A DNA stretch of 61,619 bases, from positions 1 through 61,619 of the forward strand of contig CASFSV010000027.1 of NCBI GenBank assembly GCA_949297415.1, given 5' to 3'. Source of the stretch: an uncultured Alphaproteobacteria bacterium. Lineage in GTDB: Bacteria > Pseudomonadota > Alphaproteobacteria > RF32 > CAG-239. Each line of letters starts with the position of its first letter. The first letter of the stretch is position 1. The notes beneath the pieces were generated by a model. That model saw nothing but the letters and a program-made list of their open reading frames with translations. It ran no database searches and had not been told where the DNA came from. A program made the translations under genes and the position numbers. Positions 1 through 9,599 of the stretch are shown here, piece by piece.

Positions 1-1
1 C

Positions 2-310
2 CGTAAATATAAAGAGCTCAATAAAATAACCGGAGATAAAAAGTACAACCTGATTATCGTTGACGGTCCGTTTGGCGGTGCACAAAAGTTACCGCGTTCT
101 AATATCGTTGAATTGGTAGAACATAATTTGGCGCAAGACTTTATTATTATTTTTGACGATGCGGAAAGATCAGGGGAACAAAATACAATTGCTCAGACCA
201 AAGCAAAACTAACGTCACTAGGTATAGAGTTTGGAACTCAACAGCGAAATGCTCTAAAATCCCAAATCCTGATTTTCAGTAAATCTTGTGAATTTGCAAA
301 ATATTTATAG
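2..310 (+). CDS. Methyltransferase-like protein of a glycan locus (5' truncated)
   Basis: The reading frame is open from base 2, so the gene starts before the window; a TTG at 113 lies inside it and is not needed as a start. The visible 102 residues contain IIVDGPFGG followed by a strand reading FIIIFDDAERSGE. This pattern resembles the second half of class I SAM-dependent methyltransferase-like proteins found in O-antigen and capsule loci. The SAM-binding motif I would lie upstream, outside the window, so the family is inferred. It ends 14 nt before a membrane glucosyltransferase gene and is probably in the same operon. Confidence 0.55.
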   Translation, partial: RKYKELNKITGDKKYNLIIVDGPFGGAQKLPRSNIVELVEHNLAQDFIIIFDDAERSGEQNTIAQTKAKLTSLGIEFGTQQRNALKSQILIFSKSCEFAKYL

Positions 311-324
311 GAGATTAAAATAAA

Positions 325-1479
325 ATGGCAAAGAAAATTATTTTAAGCATAATTGGAATATTAGCGCTACTAGGAGCGTATAGTATCTTGAATGGTGGAA
401 ATAAAGCTAAACCCACAATGGCTCGTATAGATATTTCGGAAAAGACAACAAATAGCCACCCCTGCTTTGTTATTAAAAATTTGGAGGATGGGAAATTTCC
501 TCCTACAGCAGGATGGATGGCAAAATGGGGGACACAAGGATATGTTATTCAAAAAGATGGTGTATCCGAAGAGTTTGAAATTACGACCACGTTCGATAAA
601 TGTAAAATAAATTTTGCTCTACGCGGTCCTTGGGAGCTAAAAGATAAAAATGATAATAAAAAAGGCATTAAAGAACTTTGGGTGGAATATACCAAATTTG
701 CAATCAACGGACAAGATATTATATCACAACCAACTTCTGCCTGGCATAATAAACCTATTTATCATTCTATAACCGCACAAAAAGGCAATGTATTTAATAT
801 CAAAATTAATTGGCAAAAATATTATACTCCGGAACAATTACAAATAAAAAATAGGGCAACAAATATCCTAACAATTTATTTGTTATTTTGGGGAGTGATT
901 ATATTTTTCCTTTATAAATATAGAAGAAAAATTTATGCAACACAGATATGGAAAAAGCTAGCAAAATTGCAAGATTTTGATCTTGAAGGAATAATAACTC
1001 AAAAATGGCAAGCAATCAGCCCCATATCTAAAAAATCATTTCTATGGATATTCTTGATTACCAATATTGTTTTCCTCTTCCACACAGTTCAGTATATGTG
1101 GGGTAACCATGATTGGGGGCTTATAAAATGGGGAATAACTGTATCTCAAGATTTATGGGCAGGAAGGTTTACCAGTGGTTTAGTGCAACAATTTTTAGGT
1201 GGTGATTTACTACCGATTGCAAACAATCTATTTTGCTTTGCTGGTTTTACCTTTGCGATGATATATTTAGCCAAATACTGGAAAGTACCGCAAACACCAT
1301 TAAATTATACTTTATTTGGATTATTCATCATTTTGATGCCCTATACTTTATCATGGTTATGGTATATCAAGCAAACTTCGTTATATTGGAATATCTTTTT
1401 TGTGATTTATGCTTTATATATTTCACAAAGGAAGACTTATACAAGTTCTATTATTGCGATAATACTTAATGGTGATTAG
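325..1479 (+). CDS. GtrII-like membrane glucosyltransferase, N-terminal part
   Basis: A 384-residue protein with an N-terminal hydrophobic anchor, a periplasmic-looking domain (about residues 30-175), one helix near 180-198, then at least four helices from about residue 240. The segment around MWGNHDWGLIKWG and WAGRFTSG resembles GtrII-type glucosyltransferases, which transfer glucose from a polyprenyl carrier onto O-antigen in the periplasm. The start follows GGAGA with good spacing. It stops abruptly after a helix, and the next gene begins 11 nt earlier in another frame with what looks like the following helices. I read the two as one protein of about 745 residues split by a single missing base near 1463-1470; two separate genes cannot be excluded. 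Confidence 0.6.
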   Translation: MAKKIILSIIGILALLGAYSILNGGNKAKPTMARIDISEKTTNSHPCFVIKNLEDGKFPPTAGWMAKWGTQGYVIQKDGVSEEFEITTTFDKCKINFALRGPWELKDKNDNKKGIKELWVEYTKFAINGQDIISQPTSAWHNKPIYHSITAQKGNVFNIKINWQKYYTPEQLQIKNRATNILTIYLLFWGVIIFFLYKYRRKIYATQIWKKLAKLQDFDLEGIITQKWQAISPISKKSFLWIFLITNIVFLFHTVQYMWGNHDWGLIKWGITVSQDLWAGRFTSGLVQQFLGGDLLPIANNLFCFAGFTFAMIYLAKYWKVPQTPLNYTLFGLFIILMPYTLSWLWYIKQTSLYWNIFFVIYALYISQRKTYTSSIIAIILNGD

Positions 1480-2575
1480 CTTGGGAGCCTATGCGTCTAT
1501 CATTTCGACAATTGCAATAGTTCTGCTCGGGCGAATTTTGATGGATATTATCTTAGAACAGAAGTCTGTTAAAGAAGTTTTTCATACTTATTTAAGAGTA
1601 GGTATCAATATCGTAATAAGTGTCGTAATTTTTAAACTGATTTTATTATATTATGATCATGCAGGCAGATTAAAACATGGCGATTATAATACAGATTACA
1701 TAAGTATAGAAGATTTACCAGAAAAAATAAAACTTGTATTAAAAACTTGTGCCGAAATATTCTATGTTTCTCAGCCATATATTAGTACACCATATAAAAT
1801 ACTAATTAGTCTACCAATGTTGTATGTATTATATCGAATAATAAGGAATAGACCACTACAAATAATATTAGGTTTAATATTGATTTTCGCGATTATTTTG
1901 AGTAGCCAGATTACAAATTTGATAGCTAAAGCAGATTTTTCCCATCAGATGAGGATAGATTTTTTCTCTCTGCCATATATCTGGACCGCATTTGTAGTTT
2001 TAGGCTTGCGAGACAAAAAATGGATGAAAAGTCTTTGCATAATGGTTATGAGTATAGCTTTATGGATGAATATGTTATCGGATATGAGATATCAAAAAGT
2101 CCATTATTTGGGTTTTAAGGCTGAAATGCAAATTTATACTGATATTATGACGAGAATTAAACAAAATGAGAATTTTGATGCAAAAAAGAAATATATTTTG
2201 ATAACGACAACAAATGATGCAAAGAGAAATATATTTTATAAATACAACAATATTGATAAAAATGATAGTGCAGTATTAAGTTTTTCTTTCATACTAGCAG
2301 GATATGAGAAAAGTTTTTATGACTTTCTAGAAACAGAAAGTTATATACAAAATAACATATGTTTGAACAGAATTTCCCACATAAATAACTTATCCCTACC
2401 AGAGCTCAAGCACGTTGCAGAGTTTGTGTTGAACAAAGCGCAGCCGTATCCACATAAAAATTCAGTATATGTAGATGATAAGTATATTTTTGTCATTTAT
2501 GATGAAGAGGGCTTAAACAGTGCTAAACGCAACATTCAAGCAAGATTAAACGAATTGGAGAACAAACATGAGTAA
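1469..2575 (+). CDS. GtrII-like membrane glucosyltransferase, C-terminal part
   Basis: This 368-residue frame opens with GAYASIISTIAIVLLGRI, the kind of helix that follows the last one of the upstream frame in GtrII-type enzymes. Five or so further hydrophobic segments run to about residue 200, then a soluble C-terminal domain of about 150 residues. There is no ribosome-binding site before the ATG, which supports the view that it is a frameshifted continuation rather than an independent gene. Its stop overlaps the start of the downstream GtrB-like gene (ATGAGTAA), a typical translationally coupled arrangement. GtrII-GtrB pairs modify O-antigen; no gtrA-type flippase gene is seen. Confidence 0.55.
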   Translation: MVISLGAYASIISTIAIVLLGRILMDIILEQKSVKEVFHTYLRVGINIVISVVIFKLILLYYDHAGRLKHGDYNTDYISIEDLPEKIKLVLKTCAEIFYVSQPYISTPYKILISLPMLYVLYRIIRNRPLQIILGLILIFAIILSSQITNLIAKADFSHQMRIDFFSLPYIWTAFVVLGLRDKKWMKSLCIMVMSIALWMNMLSDMRYQKVHYLGFKAEMQIYTDIMTRIKQNENFDAKKKYILITTTNDAKRNIFYKYNNIDKNDSAVLSFSFILAGYEKSFYDFLETESYIQNNICLNRISHINNLSLPELKHVAEFVLNKAQPYPHKNSVYVDDKYIFVIYDEEGLNSAKRNIQARLNELENKHE

Positions 2576-3512
2576 TCAGCCGGATATATCTTTTATTGTT
2601 CCGATGTATAATGAGGAAGAGGTAATTGAGAAATTTTTCGCCAAAATGGATGAAATTTTGGCTCAAATACCAACGTACAGCTATGAATATGTTTGCGTAA
2701 ATGATGGCAGTAAGGATAAGACATTAGAAATATTGAAAAAGAAAGCTGAATTAGATAAACGCATTAAAATCATCAGTTTTTCAAGAAATTTCTATAAAGA
2801 GCAGGCTTTATTTGCCGGTTTAGATGAGGCAAAAGGGCGTTGTGTTATTCCGATGGATGCGGATTTACAAGATCCGCCGGAACTGATTACCGAATTTTTG
2901 AAAAAATGGGAAGAAGGCTATGAAGTTGTCTATGGTGTGCGAACTGACCGAGGTAAAGATAGCTTTTTGAAACGTATGAGTGCAAATGCTTTCTATAAAA
3001 TATTTAATATGATAGCCGATAGACCGATACCAGCCAATACCGGAGATTACCGCTTGATGGATAGAAAAGTGGTAGATGCCGTCTTAACTATTCAAGAAAA
3101 CAAATTGTTTATGAAAGGGATATTCAGCTGGGTAGGGTTCAAATCTTGCGGAGTGGAATATAAAAGACCGGAAAGAGCCGCTGGAACAACCAAATGGAAT
3201 TATTGGAAGTTATGGAATTTTGCCCTTGATGGAATAACCGCATCCACTACCTTGCCTTTAAGAATATGGACATATATCGGTGGAATAATCGCAACCATTT
3301 CCGGATTATATGCTCTTTATATTATTTTCAGAACATTATTTTTAGGTGTCGGAGTTCCCGGTTATGCATCTTTGCTGGTATCAATTCTCTTTTTTGGTTC
3401 AGTGCAACTAATTGTTTTGGGAATTTTTGGCGAATATATCGGACGCATTTTCACAGAAGTCAAACGCCGCCCAAGATATATTATTGATGAAAAAATAAAT
3501 TGTGAGGAATAA
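2568..3512 (+). CDS. GtrB-like bactoprenol glucosyltransferase (GT2)
   Basis: A 314-residue family 2 glycosyltransferase. An N-terminal GT-A fold shows IVPMYNEEE, VNDGSKDKT (about residues 44-52) and the metal-binding DAD with QDPPE (about 97-105). Two transmembrane helices lie near the C-terminus (about 235-255 and 268-290), the architecture of GtrB/DPM1-type enzymes, which move glucose from UDP-glucose to undecaprenyl phosphate on the cytoplasmic face. The product would feed the GtrII-like enzyme encoded just upstream. The start overlaps the preceding stop by 8 nt. Confidence 0.85.
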   Translation: MSNQPDISFIVPMYNEEEVIEKFFAKMDEILAQIPTYSYEYVCVNDGSKDKTLEILKKKAELDKRIKIISFSRNFYKEQALFAGLDEAKGRCVIPMDADLQDPPELITEFLKKWEEGYEVVYGVRTDRGKDSFLKRMSANAFYKIFNMIADRPIPANTGDYRLMDRKVVDAVLTIQENKLFMKGIFSWVGFKSCGVEYKRPERAAGTTKWNYWKLWNFALDGITASTTLPLRIWTYIGGIIATISGLYALYIIFRTLFLGVGVPGYASLLVSILFFGSVQLIVLGIFGEYIGRIFTEVKRRPRYIIDEKINCEE

Positions 3513-3551
3513 ATTGCGATAAAGCAAAATTTTTGTTTCCAAATTACTCTA

Positions 3552-3582
3552 AAGCCCGATTTGTATTATTCATTTCGGGCTT
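3552..3582 (+). terminator. Inverted repeat after the glycan operon
   Basis: AAGCCCGA and TCGGGCTT flank a loop of about 15 nt just after the GtrB-like gene. There is no clear T-run, so it is a weak terminator candidate. Confidence 0.4.
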
Positions 3583-3694
3583 AGGATTATTTACTGCAAT
3601 ATCTATTCTATAGATAACGTTGATTACCTAATACATTAAAGCTATTAACCTATTGTATAATCTCATGTAAACTTTATGGGGATATACAATACTA

Positions 3695-4061
3695 AACGAA
3701 AATGATTTTCTTAATGAAATTGCTAAAATAATAAGAACACAACGCAACATCAAAAAAGTTCCTGTGAAAATTAGCTGAACTAAGTAACACTGACTACTCC
3801 TCTATTAATCTTATTGAAAACCATAAACACCCCCTAGAGCTTACACTTTATATAAAATCCTTTATGCATTGGATATTGACTTCTTACAACTTGTATCCGA
3901 AAAAAACAGAAACAATTGTAACTACCAATGAAAACCTGATTAATAAAATATCTTTATTAGATGAAGCAGCGCAACAAGACCTTCTAAAATTTTTAGATTC
4001 ATTTGCTTTGAAAAAAAATAATTGTTTGCCTATTATATATGTGCGACAAAAAATGACGTAA
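3695..4061 (+). pseudogene. XRE-family helix-turn-helix regulator remnant
   Basis: Pieces of one protein are spread over three reading frames. NDFLNEIAKIIRTQRNIKK lies in the frame of 3695 and runs into a stop. LAELSNTDYSSINLIEN, typical of the recognition helix of an XRE domain, follows from 3771 in another frame. LYKILYALDIDFLQLVSEKN then appears in a third frame. A C-terminal tail reading KISLLDEAAQQDLLKFLDSF returns to the 3771 frame and ends at 4061. No start codon or ribosome-binding site fits the first piece. The gene is dead through at least two small indels. It sits directly before an intact AAA+ ATPase gene and may once have controlled it. Confidence 0.65.
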
Positions 4062-4104
4062 GTGGAAAGTATACTAAAAGCATCAAACAAATAGGAGATG
4101 CTTT

Positions 4105-6123
4105 ATGGAAAAATTTGAACAATACAAAATGTTATTTTATTTATTAAACGTTTTAAAAAATAAGAATTTATTTTCAACACAATTGCAAGAAATTTATGAA
4201 TGGCATGAAGAATATGGAAAAAATTTAATCAAGTTTGCATGGACCGGTAAAGCTGAAGAAAAAGACTATAGGGATTTCAATGATATTTTACGCTCTAATA
4301 AGAAACAAGCTATGCAGACCGTAAAAAAGTTTATTGAAACTCTGGAGAAAAAAGTCAAATCTTTACAAAAGAGTCCCATATCCATTTTAGAAAAACGTTT
4401 AAAATTTGTAGCTCAGCTCTTGGAATTATCTGAAGCAGAACAAAAAGTATATGGATTTTTAGCACGTACAAAAATTGATGAAAATTTTGAAGATTTTAAT
4501 CGTAGCATATGCGGTAGAAATTATAAACTAATTAACACAACGACTCTTTTTTTATCAGAAAGGCAACAAAATATCGAGAAAATAACGGATAGCAAATCCT
4601 CATTATCTCGTTTGGGTTTGATTGAACGAGAGTATAACGGAGATATTAGTGCTTCAGATTTAAGCGTTAAACTATTAACTCAGAATATCCAAAATACTTC
4701 TGATGTAAAAAATATCATTCTAGGCGATAGATGTGTGGCCAATTTGCAATGGGAAGACTTTTCTCATCTTAAAGAAAAAGATTTTTGTGCGAAAATTTTA
4801 AGCAATGCTGTTAAAAACAACGAAAATGGCATCAATTTACTGTTTTACGGAGAGCCAGGAACAGGAAAAACAGAGTTTGCTAAAACGTTGGCAAATCGTG
4901 TCAAAACAGAATTATATGCCATAGGTGAAAAGTTTGAAGATAAAGAGCGCAAAGAGAGCTTAAATTTAGCTCATGCAATTTTATCTAAAGATAATAAAGT
5001 TTGTTTATTGATTGATGAAGCTGACGATTTTTTAGAAGCAGACTGTTTATTTTTCACACGCGAAAAAGATAACAACAAACTCTACATAAATAGACTTCTT
5101 GAAAATAACAAAACGCCGGTCATTTGGATTATAAATTCTATAGATGATATAGATAAATCATATTTGCGTCGGTTTACATATGCGGTTAATTTCAGTAAGC
5201 CCAACTTAAAAACCAGAATTGAAATGTGGCAAAAAAGTTTGAAAGCCAATAATTTACCATCAGACGAAAAGACTGCCGAAGAATTTGCTACAGAATATAA
5301 ATTATCCCCCTCATTTATAACTTCAGCAGTTAAAACGGCACATTTAACCAACGGCGGGATAGAAGAAGTCAAACAAAGTCTGACGGCTTTACAAAAAGCC
5401 TATAATAATGGTAGATATATCGCACCGAAACCTAAAAAAATGGCTGAATTTAATCCCAACATCTTAAATGCCGATACGGATTTAGACCTATTAGCACAAA
5501 GAATGATTCAACTTCCGCAACGTAATTTCTCTTTATGTTTATATGGTGCATCAGGGACGGGGAAATCAGCATTTGGAGAATATCTCGCACAAAAACTTAA
5601 AATGCCGGTTATAAAGAAAAGATGTTCGGATTTATTATCCATGTGGGTAGGGGGAACCGAGCAAAACATAGCCGATGCATTTAATGAAGCACGTGAAAAC
5701 CAAGCCGTATTAATATTTGATGAAGCGGATAGTTTTTTGCAAGATAGAAATAATGCAACCCGCTCATGGGAAGTAACCCGGGTAAACGAAATGTTGACAC
5801 AGATGGAAAGTCATCCATACCCATTTATTTGCACGACAAACTTAATGACTTCCCTAGATAAAGCTAGTTTGCGCAGATTTACATTTAAAGTTAAATACGA
5901 TTATATGACACCCGAACAATCAAGCCTTGCCTTTAAGCATTTTTTTAATATTAGCGATATAAAGTTATCGCATCTCAATTCGCTGACACCCGGAGATTTT
6001 GTGGTAGTAAAGCAAAAAGCAGAAATTTTAGGGATATTGGATAATGTTCCGGAATTGATAAAAATGCTAGAGCAAGAACAACTCAACAAATCCCCCATCC
6101 AGCACAAAATAGGCTTTATGTAA
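4105..6123 (+). CDS. Tandem AAA+ ATPase
   Basis: A 672-residue protein with two AAA+ modules. The first has Walker A GEPGTGKT (about residues 249-256) and Walker B CLLIDEADDF (about 300); the second has GASGTGKS (about 481-488) and VLIFDEADSF (about 540). LRRF arginine-finger-like motifs follow each. The N-terminal 200 residues are charged and helical and I do not recognise them. A good AGGAG site precedes the start. It is of the general SpoVK/Cdc48 type; substrate unknown. It is the only intact gene between a broken XRE regulator and broken WYL and nuclease-like genes. AAA+ proteins next to WYL/XRE regulators are common in defence-related islands, so a defence role is possible but not shown. 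Confidence 0.8.
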   Translation: MEKFEQYKMLFYLLNVLKNKNLFSTQLQEIYEWHEEYGKNLIKFAWTGKAEEKDYRDFNDILRSNKKQAMQTVKKFIETLEKKVKSLQKSPISILEKRLKFVAQLLELSEAEQKVYGFLARTKIDENFEDFNRSICGRNYKLINTTTLFLSERQQNIEKITDSKSSLSRLGLIEREYNGDISASDLSVKLLTQNIQNTSDVKNIILGDRCVANLQWEDFSHLKEKDFCAKILSNAVKNNENGINLLFYGEPGTGKTEFAKTLANRVKTELYAIGEKFEDKERKESLNLAHAILSKDNKVCLLIDEADDFLEADCLFFTREKDNNKLYINRLLENNKTPVIWIINSIDDIDKSYLRRFTYAVNFSKPNLKTRIEMWQKSLKANNLPSDEKTAEEFATEYKLSPSFITSAVKTAHLTNGGIEEVKQSLTALQKAYNNGRYIAPKPKKMAEFNPNILNADTDLDLLAQRMIQLPQRNFSLCLYGASGTGKSAFGEYLAQKLKMPVIKKRCSDLLSMWVGGTEQNIADAFNEARENQAVLIFDEADSFLQDRNNATRSWEVTRVNEMLTQMESHPYPFICTTNLMTSLDKASLRRFTFKVKYDYMTPEQSSLAFKHFFNISDIKLSHLNSLTPGDFVVVKQKAEILGILDNVPELIKMLEQEQLNKSPIQHKIGFM

Positions 6124-6241
6124 GGAGGTGGAATAAAGCAAATAGAAAATAAATTTTTTTTACAATATCAATATGATATTTCAAAATAACTACGTAATGT
6201 AAACTGAAAAGGGCTAAAGCGTAGCCTAGGTATCTCAAATT

Positions 6242-6496
6242 TTTGATCCACCACTACATTTGTGCTTAAATTCTAAAAAGGATGTTGTTGAAATTAAAGA
6301 ACGCATTTGGAATTGCAATAAAAATAATTCCCTATCTGATCAATAATTTAAAACCCAACAAGTAATCAAAAATAAAGAAGGCACCTTAACCGTAAAGTTT
6401 AAGGCGGGCGGCAGATTAGAAATGGATTGGCACCTTTACACTTGGGGAGATCATGTTAAAGTCATAAAACCTACTGATTGGTATGATGGAGAATAG
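6242..6496 (+). pseudogene. WYL-domain transcriptional regulator remnant (3' end)
   Basis: The frame ends with EMDWHLYTWGDHVKVIKP, the characteristic C-terminus of WYL-domain regulators, followed by a proper stop. About 35 residues before it an in-frame TAA interrupts the protein, and no HTH domain or start codon can be found upstream before the ATPase gene. This is therefore the last 80 or so residues of a decayed gene. WYL proteins often regulate neighbouring defence genes in response to a bound ligand. Confidence 0.65.
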
Positions 6497-6498
6497 AT

Positions 6499-7123
6499 AT
6501 GAATGAAAAAGATTTAAAAGATACGGTAAAGAGTATAAATTATGATGATATTAATTTAGATTTTATAAAAAAAGGTAGTAAAGAGTATAAATTATGATGA
6601 CATTAATTTAGAAATTGCTTGGCAAATAGAATTAATAATTAGACTAAGAAAAAAATTAAAAAAAAATTATAAGGTATTCCCCGAAGTATCTTTACCCCAA
6701 AAAAATATAAAAAAAGAAATTGATATAGTAATTGAAGATAAAACAACGAAAGAAAAAGTAGCCATAGAATTAAAAATGCCCCTCAAAGGAGCTTATCCAA
6801 AGCAAATGAGCCAAGCAATTGTAGATATTGCCTTTTTAGAAAGCTTAAAAAATACCTCCGAAAATACCTCCCGCTATTCCAAATGCTTTTTTATCATGAT
6901 GACTAACGATTCTGTTTTTTGGAAAGGCAGAAAAAAAGATGGAATATACAAATACTTTCGGAGCCAAGAAAATGAAAATCAAGAATATATTACAGGCAAA
7001 ATTGAATTTCCTAAATTTTGTAAAGGAATGCCAAATAAGATAGAGATAAAAGGTAACTATACTATCAATTGGCAAAAGCTTAAAAAAGATCAGAGTTGGA
7101 AATATTTCATTTTAGAAGTATAG
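6499..7123 (+). pseudogene. PD-(D/E)XK nuclease-like protein, broken by an internal duplication
   Basis: An ATG two bases after the WYL remnant opens a frame that fails after about 34 codons; the real protein resumes in another frame and runs to 7123. The two parts join if 52 nt are removed: a 35-nt stretch at 6526-6560 recurs at 6578-6612 with one mismatch. The repaired protein would have about 190 residues. The motifs FPEVS, EIDIVIE and VAIELK give the E-x-D-(E)xK spacing of a PD-(D/E)XK nuclease fold. That assignment is inferred from the motif pattern only. Confidence 0.5.
6526..6612 (+). repeat. Short direct repeat, 35 nt with 52-nt period
   Basis: The copies at 6526-6560 and 6578-6612 differ at one position. 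The 52-nt offset is not a multiple of three and accounts exactly for the frame change in the surrounding gene. Confidence 0.85.
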
Positions 7124-7308
7124 GGATATGGTAATAATTCCATAAGGCAACAAACAGTTAAAACATCAAAGAAAAGCTGATAAAACTTGATGATTTTAAG
7201 TAATAGCCCATGCCAAATAAGCTAAAACCATAAAATACAATAAAGCTTACTAAAATACTTAAAAAAAGTGGGACTATAATGGAACAAAGTGCCACATGAA
7301 GGCAAAAG

Positions 7309-7340
7309 AAAAAGGCTCTTGATTTCTCAAAAGCCTTTAA
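7309..7340 (-). terminator. Terminator of tRNA-fMet
   Basis: Read on the minus strand, AAAGGCTTTTGA and TCAAGAGCCTTTTT form a stem followed by a T-rich tail, immediately downstream of the tRNA. Confidence 0.65.
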
Positions 7341-7346
7341 TTTTAA

Positions 7347-7423
<77 letters not shown>

Positions 7424-7563
7424 ATAAATACGTATGTCATGAACAGGAGAACATATATACTCAAAAAAAATAATTGTCAATAATATTTTTTAATATTTTG
7501 CATAAAATTTTTGATATGCTAAAAATAAGACAGTCCTAAAGCAACAGAAAGGTCTGAGAGTAG

Positions 7564-8448
7564 ATGAAAGAGCAAGAAACATCGGAAGACGAGTATAAAG
7601 AAAATCATAATCCAGAGCGGAAATTAGGGATTATCGCCGGTGGGGGGGAATTGCCGCATAAAGTGATAGAGTGGTGCCAAAAACATTCCCGCCCATATTA
7701 TGCTTTGGCGATAGAGGGAAATGCAGATGAACATATATTTACGCCGAATGTCGCCCATGAATGGATAAGAATAGGGCAGGCAGGAACCGGTTTTAAGCGT
7801 TTCAAAGAAGAGGGAGTAAAAGAGATTGTGCTTATAGGCACCATCAAACGCCCGACTTTTGCTGAATTGGTACCGGATTTGAGAACAGCGGCTTTTTTTG
7901 CAAAGTTAGGGGCGAAAGCTTTAGGAGATGACGGCATCTTGCGTGCGCTTGTTAAAGAGATTGAAGGCGACGGGATGAAAGTTGTCGGCATTCATGAAGT
8001 TGTGCCGGATTTATTGGCGCATACCGGTGTACTGACAAAAAAGAAGCCCGATAAAGAAGACGAAGAGGATATCCGCCGCGGTGTAGAAGTGGCAACGGCG
8101 TTGGGAAAATTAGATGTCGGGCAGTCTGTTGTAATTCAACAAGGCTTGGTTTTGGGACTGGAAGGGATAGAAGGTACCGATAAGCTAATCAAAAGATGTG
8201 CCGAGTATGTGCGCAAAGGTAAAAAGCCGATATTGGTAAAATTGCGTAAACAACAGCAAGATATGCGCATAGATTTGCCGACCATTGGTACAAGAACAGT
8301 AGAAAATGCTTATAAAAGCGGATTTAAGGGGATTGCGGTTCATGCCGGCAATACGCTGATAGTTAATGAAGAAGAAGTGATAAAATTGGCAGATAAATAT
8401 GGAATGTTTATCAAAGGAATAATTCCGACGGAGTATGAAGAATGCTGA
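7564..8448 (+). CDS. lpxI: UDP-2,3-diacylglucosamine pyrophosphatase LpxI
   Basis: A 294-residue DUF1009/LpxI protein with KLGIIAGGGELP near residue 20, and the alternating N- and C-terminal domains of the family. It hydrolyses UDP-2,3-diacylglucosamine to lipid X and UMP in lipid A synthesis, replacing LpxH in many Alphaproteobacteria. The first 17 residues are a charged extension. The stop overlaps the lpxB start by 7 nt, as expected for two consecutive pathway steps. Confidence 0.93.
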   Translation: MKEQETSEDEYKENHNPERKLGIIAGGGELPHKVIEWCQKHSRPYYALAIEGNADEHIFTPNVAHEWIRIGQAGTGFKRFKEEGVKEIVLIGTIKRPTFAELVPDLRTAAFFAKLGAKALGDDGILRALVKEIEGDGMKVVGIHEVVPDLLAHTGVLTKKKPDKEDEEDIRRGVEVATALGKLDVGQSVVIQQGLVLGLEGIEGTDKLIKRCAEYVRKGKKPILVKLRKQQQDMRIDLPTIGTRTVENAYKSGFKGIAVHAGNTLIVNEEEVIKLADKYGMFIKGIIPTEYEEC

Positions 8449-9599
8449 TATATTTGGTAGCGGGAGAACCATCCGGCGACATGTTGGGCGCGCGCCTGAT
8501 GCATGCGATGAAAAAAATAGCGCCAGAAACCGAATTTGCCGGTGTCGGTGGTGAAAATATGGAAAAAGAGGGGTTAACTTCATTATTTGATATAACGGAT
8601 TTGGCGGTTATGGGCTTAGCTGAGGTTATTCCGAGTATTCCGAAAGTATTGCGCCATATTAAAGAAACCGTAAATGATATAGCCGAGAAAAATCCAGATG
8701 TAGTGGTAACCATAGATAGCTGGAGCTTTTCGGAACGCGTGCATAAAGCCTTGCGCAAAAAAGGGATAAAGGTATTGCAAATGCACTATGTTGCTCCGCA
8801 AGTTTGGGCATGGAAAAAGGGGCGAGCCAAGACGATGTATAAATACATTGACCGCTTGTTGACATTATTCCCCAATGAGCCGGCATATTTTACGCCCTAT
8901 CATTTAGAAGCCGATTGTGTCGGACATCCTGTCATTGAAAATCCGCTGATTAGCGGAGAGCTGAAACCGGAGCATAAGCTAGATATTAAAGATAAACGTC
9001 TGATATTGATATTGCCTGGGTCGCGCCATAATGAAGTGGAGAAGTTATTGCCGACTTTTGTTGATGCAACGAAAGAGTTAGATAAAAAATATAGCGATTT
9101 GATGTATGTTTTGCCAACGGTTAAAACGGTAGAAAAGCGAGTAGAGCGAATTTTGACCGAAAAGAATGTGAAAAATATTCGAATTTTACATAGTAGGGAA
9201 GAAAAAGGCGAAGCGATGTTAAAGGCGACGGCGGCGATTGCGGCGTCAGGTACGGTATCGTTGGAATTGGCAATTATGAAAATCCCGCATATTATCGCCT
9301 ATAAAGTAGCACCGTTGACAGCATGGTTGGCACGCCATTTACTGAAAATAAAATCGGTTAATTTGCCGAATATTTTGCTTGATGAAAGAGTAATTCCCGA
9401 GCTGCTGCAAGAGGATTGCAATGCTGAAAAAATAGCAGATACAATCAGTGCATATTTGGATATAGAGGCTGTTCGCGAGGAATTTAATCAAAGAATGGAT
9501 AAATTATGTCAAGTGATGGGTGTTGGCGAGTTGAAACCGAGTGAAAAAGCAGCGCAAATTATATTTGCGGCAATTAAAGAAATAAGGCATAAAGAGTGA
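8442..9599 (+). CDS. lpxB: Lipid-A-disaccharide synthase
   Basis: A 385-residue GT19 enzyme of normal length. It begins LIYLVAGEPSGDMLGARLM, the family signature, and carries LPGSRHNEVEKL (about residues 190-201) and the C-terminal donor-site segment with ASGTVSLELAI. It joins lipid X to UDP-2,3-diacylglucosamine at the inner membrane. The gene overlaps lpxI upstream and the comEC-like gene downstream (GTGA). Confidence 0.96.
   Translation: MLIYLVAGEPSGDMLGARLMHAMKKIAPETEFAGVGGENMEKEGLTSLFDITDLAVMGLAEVIPSIPKVLRHIKETVNDIAEKNPDVVVTIDSWSFSERVHKALRKKGIKVLQMHYVAPQVWAWKKGRAKTMYKYIDRLLTLFPNEPAYFTPYHLEADCVGHPVIENPLISGELKPEHKLDIKDKRLILILPGSRHNEVEKLLPTFVDATKELDKKYSDLMYVLPTVKTVEKRVERILTEKNVKNIRILHSREEKGEAMLKATAAIAASGTVSLELAIMKIPHIIAYKVAPLTAWLARHLLKIKSVNLPNILLDERVIPELLQEDCNAEKIADTISAYLDIEAVREEFNQRMDKLCQVMGVGELKPSEKAAQIIFAAIKEIRHKE

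Noticed and set aside
1469..2575. Second GtrII-like frame as an independent gene
   Set aside because: No ribosome-binding site and the sequence continues the upstream protein; kept as a separate entry only because the cause of the frame change is not known.
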